Shown here piece after piece: positions 19,804 to 29,496 of a stretch of 48,589 nucleotides of DNA. The translations under genes and the position numbers were made by a program. Under the pieces are notes generated by a model. It saw only the letters and a program-made list of their open reading frames with translations. It was not told the DNA's origin and did not search any database. Positions within the stretch are counted from its first letter, which is position 1. Each line of letters starts with the position of its first letter. This DNA comes from Pseudomonas saliphila. GTDB taxonomy: Bacteria > Pseudomonadota > Gammaproteobacteria > Pseudomonadales > Pseudomonadaceae. The stretch is taken from assembly GCF_008638345.1 (NCBI RefSeq), contig NZ_VTVA01000024.1:858-49446 (forward strand), written 5' to 3'.

Positions 19804-20907
19804 ATGTCGTGTCTAAACCGCTGGGTTCGCGCCCTATCAGTATCCCTGGTCGCTGCCCTGGCCGCCGCCTGCTCGGAACCCACCCCGGAGCCTGAGCAAG
19901 CTCCCCGTCCGGTCAAGATTTTCACTGTTGGCAACCCGGCCAGTAATCAGGTCCGGGAGTTTCCGGCCCGGCTGAAATCCCCCGAAGAAGCCGAACTGTC
20001 CTTTCGCATCGGCGGGCAGTTGCAGAACCTGGCCGTGCGCGAAGGTCAGCGTATCGCTCAGGGTGAGCTGGTCGCGGAGCTGGATGATACCGATTACCGC
20101 TTGCGCCTGAATGACGCGCAGTCGTCCTATAACCTGTCCCGCTCGCAGCTTGAGCGAATGAAGCAGCTGGTCGACCGCAAGATGGTCTCGCAGGCCGAGG
20201 TCGACGAGCGTCAGGCGCAGTTCAATCAGGCCGAGGCAGCGCTCGAACTGTCCCGCCAGCAACTGGCCTATACCCGTCTGGTGGCGCCGTTCGACGGCTT
20301 GGTCGCGCGCACCCATGTAGAGCGTTATCAGGTGGTGCAGGCCAATCAGCCGATCGCCACGGTATATGCTGATGGCAGCATGGATGTGGTCTTCCAGGTG
20401 CCGGAGAACCTGCTGTCCTCACTGCGCCGCGACATGAACGTCACCGACTATCATCCCCGCGTGCGTATGGAAAACCTGCCGGACCTCGATCTTGATGCGC
20501 GGTACAAGGAACACGCCAGCCAGCCGGATCCGAAAACCTTGACCTACCAGGTCACCCTGAGTGTGCAGCCGCCGGAAGGGCTGATTCTGCTGCCGGGTAT
20601 GAGCGCCAAGGTGATCATCGATTTTGCGCAGCTGCGCCACAGCGCCGATCTGCCGGTAACCGTGCCGGTCGAGGCAGTGTTCAGTCCCGACACAGGTACT
20701 GCCGAGCAGCGCCGGGTTTGGGTCGTAAGCGACGCCGAGGAAGGGCTGCAGGTCAGTGCGCGGGATGTACAGGTGGGCGAACTCACCCGCAATGGCATTG
20801 AAATTCTGGACGGACTGCAACCGGGCGAGCGGATCGTCGCGGTCGGCAGCGCCGAGTTGTCGGAGGGCCGCAGGGTGCGGGCCTGGGAACGCGAGCGGGG
20901 ACTGTAA
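19804..20907 (+). CDS. RND efflux periplasmic adaptor lipoprotein
   Basis: Membrane-fusion protein of 367 residues. The lipoprotein signal has lipobox LAAAC near residues 20-24. The lipoyl/barrel-sandwich halves flank an alpha-hairpin rich in Glu, Gln and Arg (DAQSSYNLSRSQLERMKQL through the LELSRQQLAYTRLVAPFDG segment), and beta-barrel and membrane-proximal domains follow. It links the inner-membrane pump to an outer-membrane channel. The ATG at 19804 has AAAGAAG at workable spacing; the ATG at 19795 sits directly on it. The RND pump starts immediately after its TAA. No outer-membrane channel gene is present, so a TolC-like protein encoded elsewhere is needed. Confidence 0.92.
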   Translation: MSCLNRWVRALSVSLVAALAAACSEPTPEPEQAPRPVKIFTVGNPASNQVREFPARLKSPEEAELSFRIGGQLQNLAVREGQRIAQGELVAELDDTDYRLRLNDAQSSYNLSRSQLERMKQLVDRKMVSQAEVDERQAQFNQAEAALELSRQQLAYTRLVAPFDGLVARTHVERYQVVQANQPIATVYADGSMDVVFQVPENLLSSLRRDMNVTDYHPRVRMENLPDLDLDARYKEHASQPDPKTLTYQVTLSVQPPEGLILLPGMSAKVIIDFAQLRHSADLPVTVPVEAVFSPDTGTAEQRRVWVVSDAEEGLQVSARDVQVGELTRNGIEILDGLQPGERIVAVGSAELSEGRRVRAWERERGL

Positions 20908-23900
20908 ATGGACGTTGCCGGTTATTTTATCAACCGCCGGGTCAGTAGTTGGCTGATCGCGCTAATCCTGGGTATTGGTGGTCTGATCGCCTTCCTCGGC
21001 CTTGGCCGTCTCGAGGACCCCGCCTTCACGCTGAAAATGGCCATGGTGGTGACGCCCTATCCCGGCGCCTCGCCGCAACAGGTGGAAGAGGAAGTCACCT
21101 ACCCGCTGGAAAACGCCATCCAGCAACTGCCTTACATTGAAGAAATCACCTCCATCAGTAGCGCCGGTCTGTCGCAAATCACCATCGAGATCCAGAGTCA
21201 GTACGGGGCGCAAGAGTTGGCGCAGATCTGGGACGAGATGCGCCGGCACGTCAACGACGCGCGGCCCAATCTGCCGCCCGGCGTGGGTGAGCCGCAGATC
21301 AACGATGACTTCGGTGATGTGTTTGGTACCTTTCTGATGCTCAGTGGTGAAGGCTACAGCTTTACCGAGTTGCGCGAATTCGCCGATTACCTGCGCCGTG
21401 AACTGGTCCTGGTGCCTGGGGTGGCCAAGGTATCGGTGGCAGGCGCGCCGCAGGAGGAAATCCATCTCGAGATTTCCCGCGCCCGTCTGGCCAGTATGGG
21501 TATCGCGCCCCAGCGTCTGCAGCAGGTTCTGAGCAATCAGAATGTAGTGTCCGACGCCGGCCATATGCTGGTCGGCAGCGAATCGATCCGCTTGCATCCC
21601 ACGGGCGAATTTCAGAGCGTCCGTGAACTGGAGCAACTGATCATCAGCGAGCCCGGCAGCGCCCAGCGCATCTATCTGGGCGATATTGCGGACGTGCGGC
21701 GTGGCTTCACCGAACGGCCAGGCAATCTTTACCGTTCCGCTGGCGAGCCGGCGCTGGGACTGGGCGTAGCCTTTGCTGCCCACGTCAACGTGGTGGATGT
21801 TGGCGAGGCGGTAGCACAGCGCCTGGCAGAGCTGGATCAGGATCGGCCGGCCGGGATGCAGATGGCAGTGTTCTACAACCAGGCGGACGAGGTGCAGAGC
21901 TCGGTTCGCGGCTTTGTGCTCAACTTCCTTGCCTCGGTGGCCATCGTCATCTGCGTGCTGCTGGTGTTCATGGGACTGCGTAGCGGTTTGCTGATCGGCA
22001 TGGTGCTGGCGCTGACAGTCCTGGGGACCTTCATTTTCATGAAGATACTGGGCATCGAACTGCAGCGCATTTCCCTCGGCGCGCTGGTGATTGCGCTGGG
22101 GATGCTGGTGGACAATGCCATCGTCGTGGTGGAAGGCATATTGGTGGGACGCCAGCGCGGCGAGAGCACACTGCAGGCCGCCCGCACTATCGTCAGCCAG
22201 ACGAAGATGCCGCTGCTGGGCGCCACGGTCATCGCGATCATCGCCTTCGCGCCAATTGGCCTGTCCGATCATGCGACCGGCGAATACACTATCTCGCTGT
22301 TTCAGGTGCTGCTGATTTCGCTGTTTCTCAGCTGGGTCACCGCAATCACCCTGACCCCGTTTTTTGCCAGCCTGCTGTTCAAGGATGCGGCGCCCGGGGC
22401 GGAGCAGCCGGAAGCGACCGATCCCTATCGCGGGATCATCTTCACCGCGTACCGCGCCATGCTCGGTTTGGCATTGCGGCAGCGGATACTGACGTTAGCG
22501 ATCCTGGCGGTACTGATGGTCGGCTCGATCATCGGCTTTAGCCAGGTTCGCCAGAGTTTTTTCCCGCCGTCCAACACCCCGATGTTTTTTGTCGATCTGT
22601 GGTTCCCCAAGGGCAGCGACATTCGTCACACCGAGGAGATCGTCGCGCAGATCGATCGCTATGTCCTCGAGCAGGAGGGCGTGCAGCAGGTCAGCACGAC
22701 CATCGGCCAGGGCGCGCTGCGTTTCATCCTCACCTACTTCCCCCAGCGTCGGCACGCCAACTACGCGCAGCTGTTGGTACGCACCGAGAACCGCGATCAG
22801 ATCCAGCCGCTGATCAGGCAGCTCGATAGCTATCTGCATGACGAACATCCCGGCGTGCAGGCCAAGATCAAGCAGTTGATGCTGGGTCCGGGGACGGACA
22901 GCAAGATCGAAGCGCGCTTTAGCGGGCCCGATCCGCTCGTGCTGCGTCAGCTTGGCGCCCAGGCAACCACTATCATGCGCGAGGATCCGGTCTCCGACGC
23001 GGTGATGCACAACTGGCGCGAGCGGACCAAGCTGGTCCGTCCGCAATTCGTCGAGTCTCAGGCGCGCGAGCTGGGCGTCGACAAGCGCGACATGGACAGC
23101 ATGCTGAAGATGAATTTCAGCGGCCTGAACGTGGGCTTGTATCGCGACGGCACGCGCATGCTGCCCATCGTCGCCCGCACGCCAGCCGACGAGCGCCTGG
23201 ATGCCTCGGGGCTGTCGGATTTGCTGGTGTGGAGCAATGGGCGGGCGACCTACGTGCCGATCGAACAGGTGGTCAGCGGTTTTGTGACCGAGTGGGAAGA
23301 TCCGCTGATCATGCGCCGCGATCGCAAGCGCACCCTTACTGTACAGGCTGACCCGGCAATCACCAGCGGTGAGACCGCCGCCCAGCTGTTCGAGCGGCTG
23401 AGACCGAAAATTGAAGCCATCGAATTGCCCCGAGGCTACAGCCTGGAGTGGGGTGGTGAGTTTGAGAACTCGACAAAAGCCAAGCGCGCCGTATTCGGTT
23501 CGCTGCCGCTGGGCTATCTGGCGATGTTCCTGATCACCATCCTGCTGTTCGACTCCTTCAAGCGCGCCATCGTGATCTGGTTGACCGTGCCCTTGGCGAT
23601 CATCGGCGTCACCATTGGCTTCTTGTTGACCGGGATTCCCTTCGGCTTCATGGCCCTGCTGGGCTTTCTCAGCCTGAGCGGCATGCTGGTGAAGAACGGC
23701 ATTGTGCTGGTCGATGAGATTCGTCTGCAGCTGGACAGCGGGCGCGACGCCTACGATGCGCTGGTCACCTCGGCGATCAGCCGGGTCCGCCCGGTCTCCA
23801 TGGCCGCCCTGACCACCATCCTCGGCATGGCGCCGCTGCTTACGGACGGCTTCTTCCAGAGCATGGCGGTGGTGATCATGTTCGGTCTGGGTTTTGCCAC

Positions 23901-23985
23901 CGTGCTGACCCTGGTGGTGTTGCCGGTGTTGTATAGCTTGTTCTACGGGATTTCCCCTGCCAGAGCGATGCCGCACGGTGATTGA
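20908..23985 (+). CDS. RND-family efflux pump, inner-membrane subunit
   Basis: Full-length HAE-type RND transporter, 1025 residues, driven by proton motive force. It has the two-fold layout of the family: a helix near the N-terminus, a large periplasmic loop, helices with the TM4 acidic site in ALGMLVDNAIVVVEGIL, and a repeat of the plan ending near YGISPARAMPHGD. The ATG directly abuts the adaptor stop, so the two are co-translated. Substrates cannot be deduced; drugs, solvents, fatty acids or detergents are typical. No local TetR or MarR regulator is visible. A pair of REP-like elements follows the stop. Confidence 0.93.
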   Translation: MDVAGYFINRRVSSWLIALILGIGGLIAFLGLGRLEDPAFTLKMAMVVTPYPGASPQQVEEEVTYPLENAIQQLPYIEEITSISSAGLSQITIEIQSQYGAQELAQIWDEMRRHVNDARPNLPPGVGEPQINDDFGDVFGTFLMLSGEGYSFTELREFADYLRRELVLVPGVAKVSVAGAPQEEIHLEISRARLASMGIAPQRLQQVLSNQNVVSDAGHMLVGSESIRLHPTGEFQSVRELEQLIISEPGSAQRIYLGDIADVRRGFTERPGNLYRSAGEPALGLGVAFAAHVNVVDVGEAVAQRLAELDQDRPAGMQMAVFYNQADEVQSSVRGFVLNFLASVAIVICVLLVFMGLRSGLLIGMVLALTVLGTFIFMKILGIELQRISLGALVIALGMLVDNAIVVVEGILVGRQRGESTLQAARTIVSQTKMPLLGATVIAIIAFAPIGLSDHATGEYTISLFQVLLISLFLSWVTAITLTPFFASLLFKDAAPGAEQPEATDPYRGIIFTAYRAMLGLALRQRILTLAILAVLMVGSIIGFSQVRQSFFPPSNTPMFFVDLWFPKGSDIRHTEEIVAQIDRYVLEQEGVQQVSTTIGQGALRFILTYFPQRRHANYAQLLVRTENRDQIQPLIRQLDSYLHDEHPGVQAKIKQLMLGPGTDSKIEARFSGPDPLVLRQLGAQATTIMREDPVSDAVMHNWRERTKLVRPQFVESQARELGVDKRDMDSMLKMNFSGLNVGLYRDGTRMLPIVARTPADERLDASGLSDLLVWSNGRATYVPIEQVVSGFVTEWEDPLIMRRDRKRTLTVQADPAITSGETAAQLFERLRPKIEAIELPRGYSLEWGGEFENSTKAKRAVFGSLPLGYLAMFLITILLFDSFKRAIVIWLTVPLAIIGVTIGFLLTGIPFGFMALLGFLSLSGMLVKNGIVLVDEIRLQLDSGRDAYDALVTSAISRVRPVSMAALTTILGMAPLLTDGFFQSMAVVIMFGLGFATVLTLVVLPVLYSLFYGISPARAMPHGD

Positions 23986-24011
23986 TCGCACGCTGAAATA
24001 ATCTCCCTGAA

Positions 24012-24035
24012 GGCGTAGTGCATCCGCGCTACGCC
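24012..24035. repeat. REP-like palindromic element, copy 2
   Basis: A 24-base palindrome, GGCGTAG at one end and CTACGCC at the other with eight to ten unlike bases between. It is related to the elements at 6606-6632 and 24068-24094 and sits just after the RND pump stop. With the next copy it forms a pair, the usual way REP elements occur. Confidence 0.55.
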
Positions 24036-24067
24036 ATCTCGCCTCAGTTCCGTCTTGAAACCTACCT

Positions 24068-24094
24068 GGGGGTGTAGCGCGCCTGCGCTGCGCC
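24068..24094. repeat. REP-like palindromic element, copy 3
   Basis: Matches the reverse complement of positions 6606-6632 with one mismatch in 27 bases (GGTGTAGCGC ... GCGCTGCGCC). It lies 32 bases after copy 2. The near identity at 17 kb distance supports a dispersed repeat family rather than chance. Confidence 0.6.
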
Positions 24095-24360
24095 AAGCCT
24101 CTGTTACACCTCGATATTCTCCTGGAGCGCACGGCCGTCCAGCTCGGCAGAAGTTCCGCATCATGTGGTGGCGTGGGAGCCTGATCACAAACTAACACTC
24201 GGCTCGCAAGCGCCAGTAGCGCAAGAAAACAGCCCGCATATACTGCCTGACTCTCGCCATCCCTTGGTTGGAAGAGGAAGCCTGCCCTTCCGAAATCTCC
24301 TGCATTACCAGGTTGCGCCCAGCCCGTCTGCAACGGGATGAACCAACAGGAGACCTCTCC

Positions 24361-26555
24361 ATGTCAGCTACCAGAACCACGCCTTTTCGACAAACCCTTA
24401 TTGCCGCGGCGCTAGTCTGCGCGAGCGCCGGCGCAGCCGTTGCCGAGACCGGCAATCCGCGGGTCAACCAGCTTGGTTATATTCCGGCCGGACCGAAAAT
24501 CGCCGTCTACGCCACGAACAGCAACGCGCCGTTAGCGTGGCAGCTGCGTCGCGGCGACACTGTCCTGGCTAGCGGTCAGACCAATCCCTTTGGTCATGAC
24601 GGCGCCAGCGGGGAAAATCTGCACCACATCGATCTCAGCGACTTTGACCAACCCAGCGACAACCTCACCCTGCACGTGGGCGGCGATCAGAGTCATCCTT
24701 TGCGGTCGACGAGAATCTCTTCAGTGGTGTGCTCTACGACTCACTGAAATACTTCTATCACAACCGTAGCGGCATCCCGATCGAAACGCGCTTTACCGGT
24801 GGCGGCAATTCCAGTTACGCCGCAGACAGCCGCTGGGCGCGCCCGGCCGGGCATCTGAACCAGGGCGCCAACCGCGGCGATGAGAAGGTGCAGTGCTGGC
24901 CGGGCACCTGCAACTATTCGCTCGACGTGACCAAGGGCTGGTACGACGCGGGTGACCACGGCAAGTACGTGGTGAACGGCGGGATTTCGGTGTGGAAGCT
25001 GCTCAACATGAACGAGCGCGCGCTGCACCTGGGCAACAACGCCGCGGCCTTCGCCGACGGTACGCTGAACATTCCGGAAAGCGGCAACGGGGTGCCGGAT
25101 ATCCTCGATGAAGTGCGCTGGCAGATGGATTTCATACTGTCGATGCAGGTGCCGGAGGGTCAGCCGAAGGCCGGCATGGCGCATCACAAGGTGCATGACA
25201 TCGGCTGGACCGGATTGCCGCTGGCGCCCCATGAAGACGGTAACGAGCGCGCACTGGTGCCGCCAAGCACCACCGCAACGCTCAATCTCGCTGCCACCGG
25301 TGCACAGTGTGCGCGGCTCTGGAAGGATATCGACAGTGCCTATGCCAACCGCTGCCTCACTGCTGCGCAGACCGCCTGGGAAGCCGCGCGGCGCAACCCC
25401 AATGATCTCTACCACGGTGGCTACGACGATGGCGGCGGGGCCTATGGCGACGGCAACGCAGCGGACGAGTTCTACTGGGCAGCCGCCGAGCTGTATATCA
25501 CCACCGGCGACCAGCGTTATCTGCCGACCATCAACAATTATCAGATCAATCGGATTGATTTTGGCTGGCCGGATACCGAACTCCCCGGCCTGATGTCCCT
25601 CGCCGTAGTACCCACGCCGCATACCACCAGCCTGCGCGCGAGCGCCCAGCGCAAGGTCGCTGAAATTGCGGATAACCACGTCAATACCATCAACAGCGTG
25701 GGTTATCTCATACCGACCAGCCAGCACGAATATTACTGGGGCTCCAACAACGTCATGGCCAACAAGCTGTTTCTGGTCGGCCTGGCCTATGACTTCACCG
25801 AGGACCGCCGCTATGGTGATGCCTTCGGCAAGGCGCTGGACTATCTGTTCGGCCGCAACGCCCTGTCCTTCTCCTTTGTATCGGGGCACGGTGAGCATGC
25901 ATTGAAACAGCCACACCACCGTTTCTGGGCCGGCGCGCTGAACGGTAATTACCCCTGGTTGCCACCGGGTGCCCTGGCGGGTGGACCTAACACCGGGCTG
26001 GAAGACGGCGTGTCCCAGGCTGCGCTGGGCGGCTGTGGCGCGCGTCCGGCAACCTGCTACATCGACAAGATCGATGCCTGGTCGACCAACGAGATCACCA
26101 TCAACTGGAACGGCGCGCTGGCCTGGGTACTGGCCTTCTATAACGATTACGCCGGCGCCGCTGAAGGGGGGCCGGTAAGCCCGCCACCGGATACCGACAC
26201 GCCGCCTGATAATGAGACGCCCACTGATCCACCGCCGCCCACCGCCGGTGGCCCGGTGCAGTGTGAATACGTGGTGTCAAACGAGTGGAACGTTGGCTTT
26301 ACCGCGGCGGTTCGCATCGTCAATAACGGCAGCGAGCCGGTCAAGGATTGGAGCCTGGAGTGGCGTTACGATGATGGAACCGTGATCACCAATGTCTGGA
26401 ATGCCAAACTGTCGGGCAATGATCCCTACCGTGCGACCGATGTTGGCTGGAACGCTGTTGTGCAGCCTGGCCAGACCATGGAGTTCGGCTTCCAGGCTAA
26501 CAAGGGCAACGCCCCGGCGCAGGTTCCGACTGTGAACGGGGCGGTGTGTCAGTAA
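24361..26555 (+). pseudogene. Secreted GH9 endoglucanase with CBM2, split by a one-base frameshift
   Basis: Encodes, if the frame is restored, a 731-residue secreted cellulase. The signal peptide ends near AGAAVA. An N-terminal Ig-like CelD_N domain starts NPRVNQLGYIPAG. The GH9 (alpha/alpha)6 catalytic domain has the DAGDHGKY motif (Asp196 and Asp199 in the joined protein) and a C-terminal catalytic Glu578 in [10 protein letters not shown] Pro/Asp/Thr linker and a CBM2 cellulose-binding module (about 632-731, Cys at both ends) follow. The frame breaks at the T run 24699-24701: one more T restores [21 protein letters not shown]. As read, the first frame stops at 24747 and the catalytic frame has no signal peptide. 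AGGAG precedes the ATG. It is either a recent pseudogene or a sequencing error, since the rest is intact. It has no cellulolytic neighbours. Confidence 0.85.
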
Positions 26556-26564
26556 GGCTGCGGT

Positions 26565-26596
26565 TCACGGCGAGGCGCCCAGGCGCTTCGCCGTGA
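26565..26596. terminator. Strong hairpin between cellulase and lldR
   Basis: A 14-base stem (TCACGGCGAGGCGC against GCGCTTCGCCGTGA, one mismatch) with a four-base loop lies between the convergent cellulase and lldR ends. No U tract follows on either strand, so it is a hairpin at the right place rather than a textbook intrinsic terminator. Confidence 0.5.
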
Positions 26597-26632
26597 GCGG
26601 AATAGCTGTCCAGCCGGCCTGATAACTTCTGG

Positions 26633-27400
26633 CTAGAACTTCTGCCGCCGCTCTGCCCGGGCTACCCGCTGGCTCTCATCCAGCACGTCAGCCAGCACTT
26701 CCTGCACATAGTGAATATGCTGGTCGGATAGCTCCCGCGCCGCGTCCGGCTTACCGGCCATGATTGCCCGATACAGTTCGTTGTGCTGCTTCATCAGCAT
26801 GTCGCGGGTTTCGGTGCGCTGGGCGTACATGCCGCCGATATTGGTCACCACGTTGCGCTTGAGCAGGTCGAACAGGCCGCGGATCGTATGCAGCAGCACG
26901 GCGTTGTGACTGGCCTCGGCTATGGCCAGATGAAAGCGGGCATCCGCCGCGCCCTCTTCGGCCCGGCTGGCCTTCCCGGCCCCGGTATAACAGGCCTGTA
27001 GCGCCTCGAAGGCTTCGGTCAACCGCTGGCGATCCGGCTCGGTCGCCCGTTGCGCTGCGTAGTAGGCACAGGCACCTTCGAGGGTGTGGCGAAATTCCAG
27101 CAGGTCGCGCTGCGCCTCGGGATTGTCTTCCAGCAAGGGCAACAGGGGATCGCTGAACGTTGAGCCCAGCGACTCGGCGATGTAATTGCCGCCGCCTTGA
27201 CGGCTGACCAGCAAGCCCTTGGCCGCGAGTTTCTGGATCGCTTCGCGCAGCGATGGCCGGGAGACGCCGAACTGCTCTGCCAGTACTCGCTCGGCGGGCA
27301 GGCGTTCACCGGCCCTGAGCGTACCTTCAAGGATCATGCCCTCCAGTTTGGCGACGATGTCGTCCGACAACCGGCGCACCTTTATCTGACCGAAGCCCAT
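26633..27400 (-). CDS. lldR: GntR/FadR-family lactate regulator
   Basis: DNA-binding regulator of 255 residues. The N-terminal winged helix is of GntR type (LPAERVLAEQFGVSRPSLRE, then GLLVSRQGGGNYI). The C-terminal FCD domain is helical, with conserved acidic/His residues (EFRHTLEGACAYYAA, RFHLAIAEASHN). In this family lactate binding relieves repression of the lactate genes. It is divergent from lldP, and a perfect FadR/LldR-type operator lies in the shared gap at 27579-27593. The ATG at 27400 has a GGGGGAGAG ribosome-binding site. Confidence 0.93.
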   Translation of the reverse strand: MGFGQIKVRRLSDDIVAKLEGMILEGTLRAGERLPAERVLAEQFGVSRPSLREAIQKLAAKGLLVSRQGGGNYIAESLGSTFSDPLLPLLEDNPEAQRDLLEFRHTLEGACAYYAAQRATEPDRQRLTEAFEALQACYTGAGKASRAEEGAADARFHLAIAEASHNAVLLHTIRGLFDLLKRNVVTNIGGMYAQRTETRDMLMKQHNELYRAIMAGKPDAARELSDQHIHYVQEVLADVLDESQRVARAERRQKF

Positions 27401-27640
27401 ATCTCTCCCCCACTGTGGCCGGTCCTTGCTTCGCGCTCGGTACCGCTAACGAATCAGTTTAACCAGCCACTGAAGACCCGGCAACGGCGGTGCCGGGCTG
27501 TCTCTTCGACCAAAGAGGTATACCCCACCGATTGACAGCTAAACATCTGACTCTTAGTCTGAATCCTGTTATTTGTAAATTGGTCTTACCAATCAATGCA
27601 AAGCCTGAGAATAATTCCAACAACGTGCTGAGGTTTTCCC
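27401..27640. other. Divergent lldR-lldP control region
   Basis: This gap holds the regulatory DNA of the lactate locus: a TTGACA candidate -35 at 27532-27537 with a weak -10 near 27555-27560, and the palindromic operator at 27579-27593. A small open frame begins right after it at 27641. Confidence 0.55.
27579..27593. promoter_or_regulatory. LldR operator
   Basis: ATTGGTCTTACCAAT is a perfect inverted repeat with a three-base centre and matches the GntR/FadR-subfamily pattern TGGT-N3-ACCA. It lies downstream of the putative lldP promoter, where bound LldR would block transcription. Confidence 0.8.
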
Positions 27641-27706
27641 ATGTCGAACTCCATTCTTCCCGTCTACCGTGCTGTGGGCTGTATGCGCCACCGCGCTCAG
27701 CGATAA
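27641..27706 (+). CDS. Possible 21-residue leader peptide upstream of lldP
   Basis: A small open frame ([21 protein letters not shown]) has TGAGG eight bases before its ATG and a TAA 13 bases before the lldP ATG. Position and ribosome-binding site suggest translational coupling or leader control of lldP. It has no recognisable domain and could be chance; its composition gives no attenuation codon run. Confidence 0.3.
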   Translation: MSNSILPVYRAVGCMRHRAQR

Positions 27707-27719
27707 GGGGCGCACTACC

Positions 27720-29414
27720 ATGTCCTCTGGTCTACTCGCTCTCCTGGCATTTACGCCTATCCTTCTGGCCGCCGTTCTGCTGGTAGGCCTCCGCTGGCCG
27801 GCGAGACGCGCCATGCCGCTGGTCTATCTGGTTACTGCTGGTGTCGGCCTGTTCGCCTGGGACATGACGCTCAACCGGGTGTTGGCTTCGACCCTACAGG
27901 GGCTGGTCATTACGCTCGGGTTACTGTGGATCATCTTCGGCGCGATTTTGCTGCTCAATACGCTCAAGCATTCGGGCGGGATTACCGCAATCCGCGCCGG
28001 TTTCGCCACCATCAGTCCCGACCGCCGCATTCAGGCAATCATCATCGCCTGGCTCTTCGGGTGTTTTATTGAAGGCGCCTCGGGCTTTGGTACCCCTGCG
28101 GCAATCGCCGCGCCGTTGTTGGTCGCGATTGGCTTTCCGGCCATGGCTGCGGTGCTGATGGGCATGCTGGTACAGAGCACGCCGGTATCCTTCGGTGCGG
28201 TGGGTACGCCCATCATCGTTGGGGTAAGCACCGGACTGGACTCCACTGTCATTGGCGCGCAGCTGCTCGAGCAGGGCTCGTCATGGGCGCAGTTCCTGCA
28301 GTTGATCACCAGCGAAGTGGCGATCATCCATGCCATCGTTGGAACCGCCATGCCGCTGATCATGGTGCTGATGCTGACGCGTTTCTTCGGCAAGGAGAAG
28401 AGCTGGAAAGCGGGCTTTGAGGTGCTGCCGTTCGCGCTGTTCGCCGGCCTGGCCTTTACACTGCCCTATGCGGCAACGGGTATCTTCCTCGGCCCCGAAT
28501 TTCCCTCGCTGGTCGGCGGTCTGGTCGGTCTGGCCATCGTCACCACGGCTGCGCGCAGGGGTTTCCTGCTGCCAAAAACCACCTGGGACTTTGCCCCGGC
28601 CAAAGACTGGCCCAGTGAGTGGCTGGGAACGGTGGAAATGAAGCTGGACCAATTGACCGCGAAATCCATGAGCAGCGTCCGCGCCTGGTTGCCCTACGTG
28701 CTGGTTGGCCTATTGCTGGTCATCAGCCGCGTGGTGCCGGAGGTGGATGCAGCGTTGAAGGCTGTTGCGGTCAGTTTTCCGGACATTCTGGGCGAGACCG
28801 GCGTCAGCGCCAGCTTCATGCCCTTGTACCTGCCGGGTGGTATTCTGGTTGCGGTGGTCATCGCCACCTTCTTCCTGCACGGTATGAAAGCCCGGGAGCT
28901 GAGCGCAGCGGTGAAGGAGTCGTCAAGCGTACTGCTGAGCGCCGGCTTTGTACTGCTATTTACTCTGCCCATGGTGCGTATCCTGATCAACTCCGGCGTC
29001 AATGAAGCAGATCTTGCCAGCATGCCCATCCTGATGGCGCTCTGGGTGGCAGACAGTGTGGGCGGGATCTATCCGCTGCTGGCGCCAAGTATCGGTGCGC
29101 TGGGCGCGTTTATTGCCGGATCCAACACGGTCAGCAACATGATGTTCAGCCAGTTCCAGTTCGGCGTGGCCAGTAGCCTGGGCATTTCCAGTGCGCTGAT
29201 CGTCGCCGTGCAGGCCATCGGCGCCGCAGCCGGAAATATGATCGCCATCCACAACGTGGTAGCGGCATCAGCCACCGTGGGGTTGCTTGGACGCGAGGGC
29301 AACATCCTGCGCAAGACCATATGGCCAACCCTGTACTACGTGCTGTTCACTGGGTTGATTGCGCTGTTTGCGGTGTATGTAATGGGTATCAGCGACCCAC
29401 TGGTGGCCGGTTGA
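27720..29414 (+). CDS. lldP: L-lactate permease
   Basis: Inner-membrane lactate/proton symporter of 564 residues, the normal length for LldP. It is hydrophobic throughout with about 12-14 helices. Family stretches are [36 protein letters not shown] and [20 protein letters not shown] chose the ATG at 27720, after AAGGGG, because the TTG at 27669 runs through the preceding leader region. It starts the lldP-lldD-dld transcription unit and is probably repressed by LldR through the operator 127 bases upstream. Confidence 0.95.
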   Translation: MSSGLLALLAFTPILLAAVLLVGLRWPARRAMPLVYLVTAGVGLFAWDMTLNRVLASTLQGLVITLGLLWIIFGAILLLNTLKHSGGITAIRAGFATISPDRRIQAIIIAWLFGCFIEGASGFGTPAAIAAPLLVAIGFPAMAAVLMGMLVQSTPVSFGAVGTPIIVGVSTGLDSTVIGAQLLEQGSSWAQFLQLITSEVAIIHAIVGTAMPLIMVLMLTRFFGKEKSWKAGFEVLPFALFAGLAFTLPYAATGIFLGPEFPSLVGGLVGLAIVTTAARRGFLLPKTTWDFAPAKDWPSEWLGTVEMKLDQLTAKSMSSVRAWLPYVLVGLLLVISRVVPEVDAALKAVAVSFPDILGETGVSASFMPLYLPGGILVAVVIATFFLHGMKARELSAAVKESSSVLLSAGFVLLFTLPMVRILINSGVNEADLASMPILMALWVADSVGGIYPLLAPSIGALGAFIAGSNTVSNMMFSQFQFGVASSLGISSALIVAVQAIGAAAGNMIAIHNVVAASATVGLLGREGNILRKTIWPTLYYVLFTGLIALFAVYVMGISDPLVAG

Positions 29415-29435
29415 CCCTGGGTGCGACCCGGCTGG

Positions 29436-29477
29436 GCCGGAGCGCACGGTTGTTCCCCCGGATCTCCGGCTTTTATT
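29436..29477 (+). terminator. Terminator-like hairpin between lldP and lldD
   Basis: GCCGGAG (29436-29442) pairs with CTCCGGC (29464-29470) and is followed by TTTTATT. The loop is long (21 bases), so it is weak. It could reduce read-through and lower lldD relative to lldP. Confidence 0.35.
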
Positions 29478-29496
29478 CAGCTTCAGAGTGATGCTC

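Larger units (their letters stand above)
23986..24360. other. 375-base intergenic region between RND pump and cellulase
   Basis: No convincing gene lies here. It holds two REP-like palindromes at 24012-24035 and 24068-24094, then about 260 bases without a clear promoter, ending in the AGGAG ribosome-binding site of the cellulase gene. Confidence 0.6.

Noticed and set aside
22495..24333. Minus-strand open frame of 612 codons over the RND pump end
   Set aside because: Antisense to a canonical RND transporter, rich in His, Gln and Arg as shadow frames are, and without a plausible start context.
24690..24750. Programmed ribosomal frameshift in the cellulase gene
   Set aside because: The T run is only three bases, with no slippery heptamer, no clear downstream pseudoknot and no precedent in the family. 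Mutation or sequencing error is simpler.
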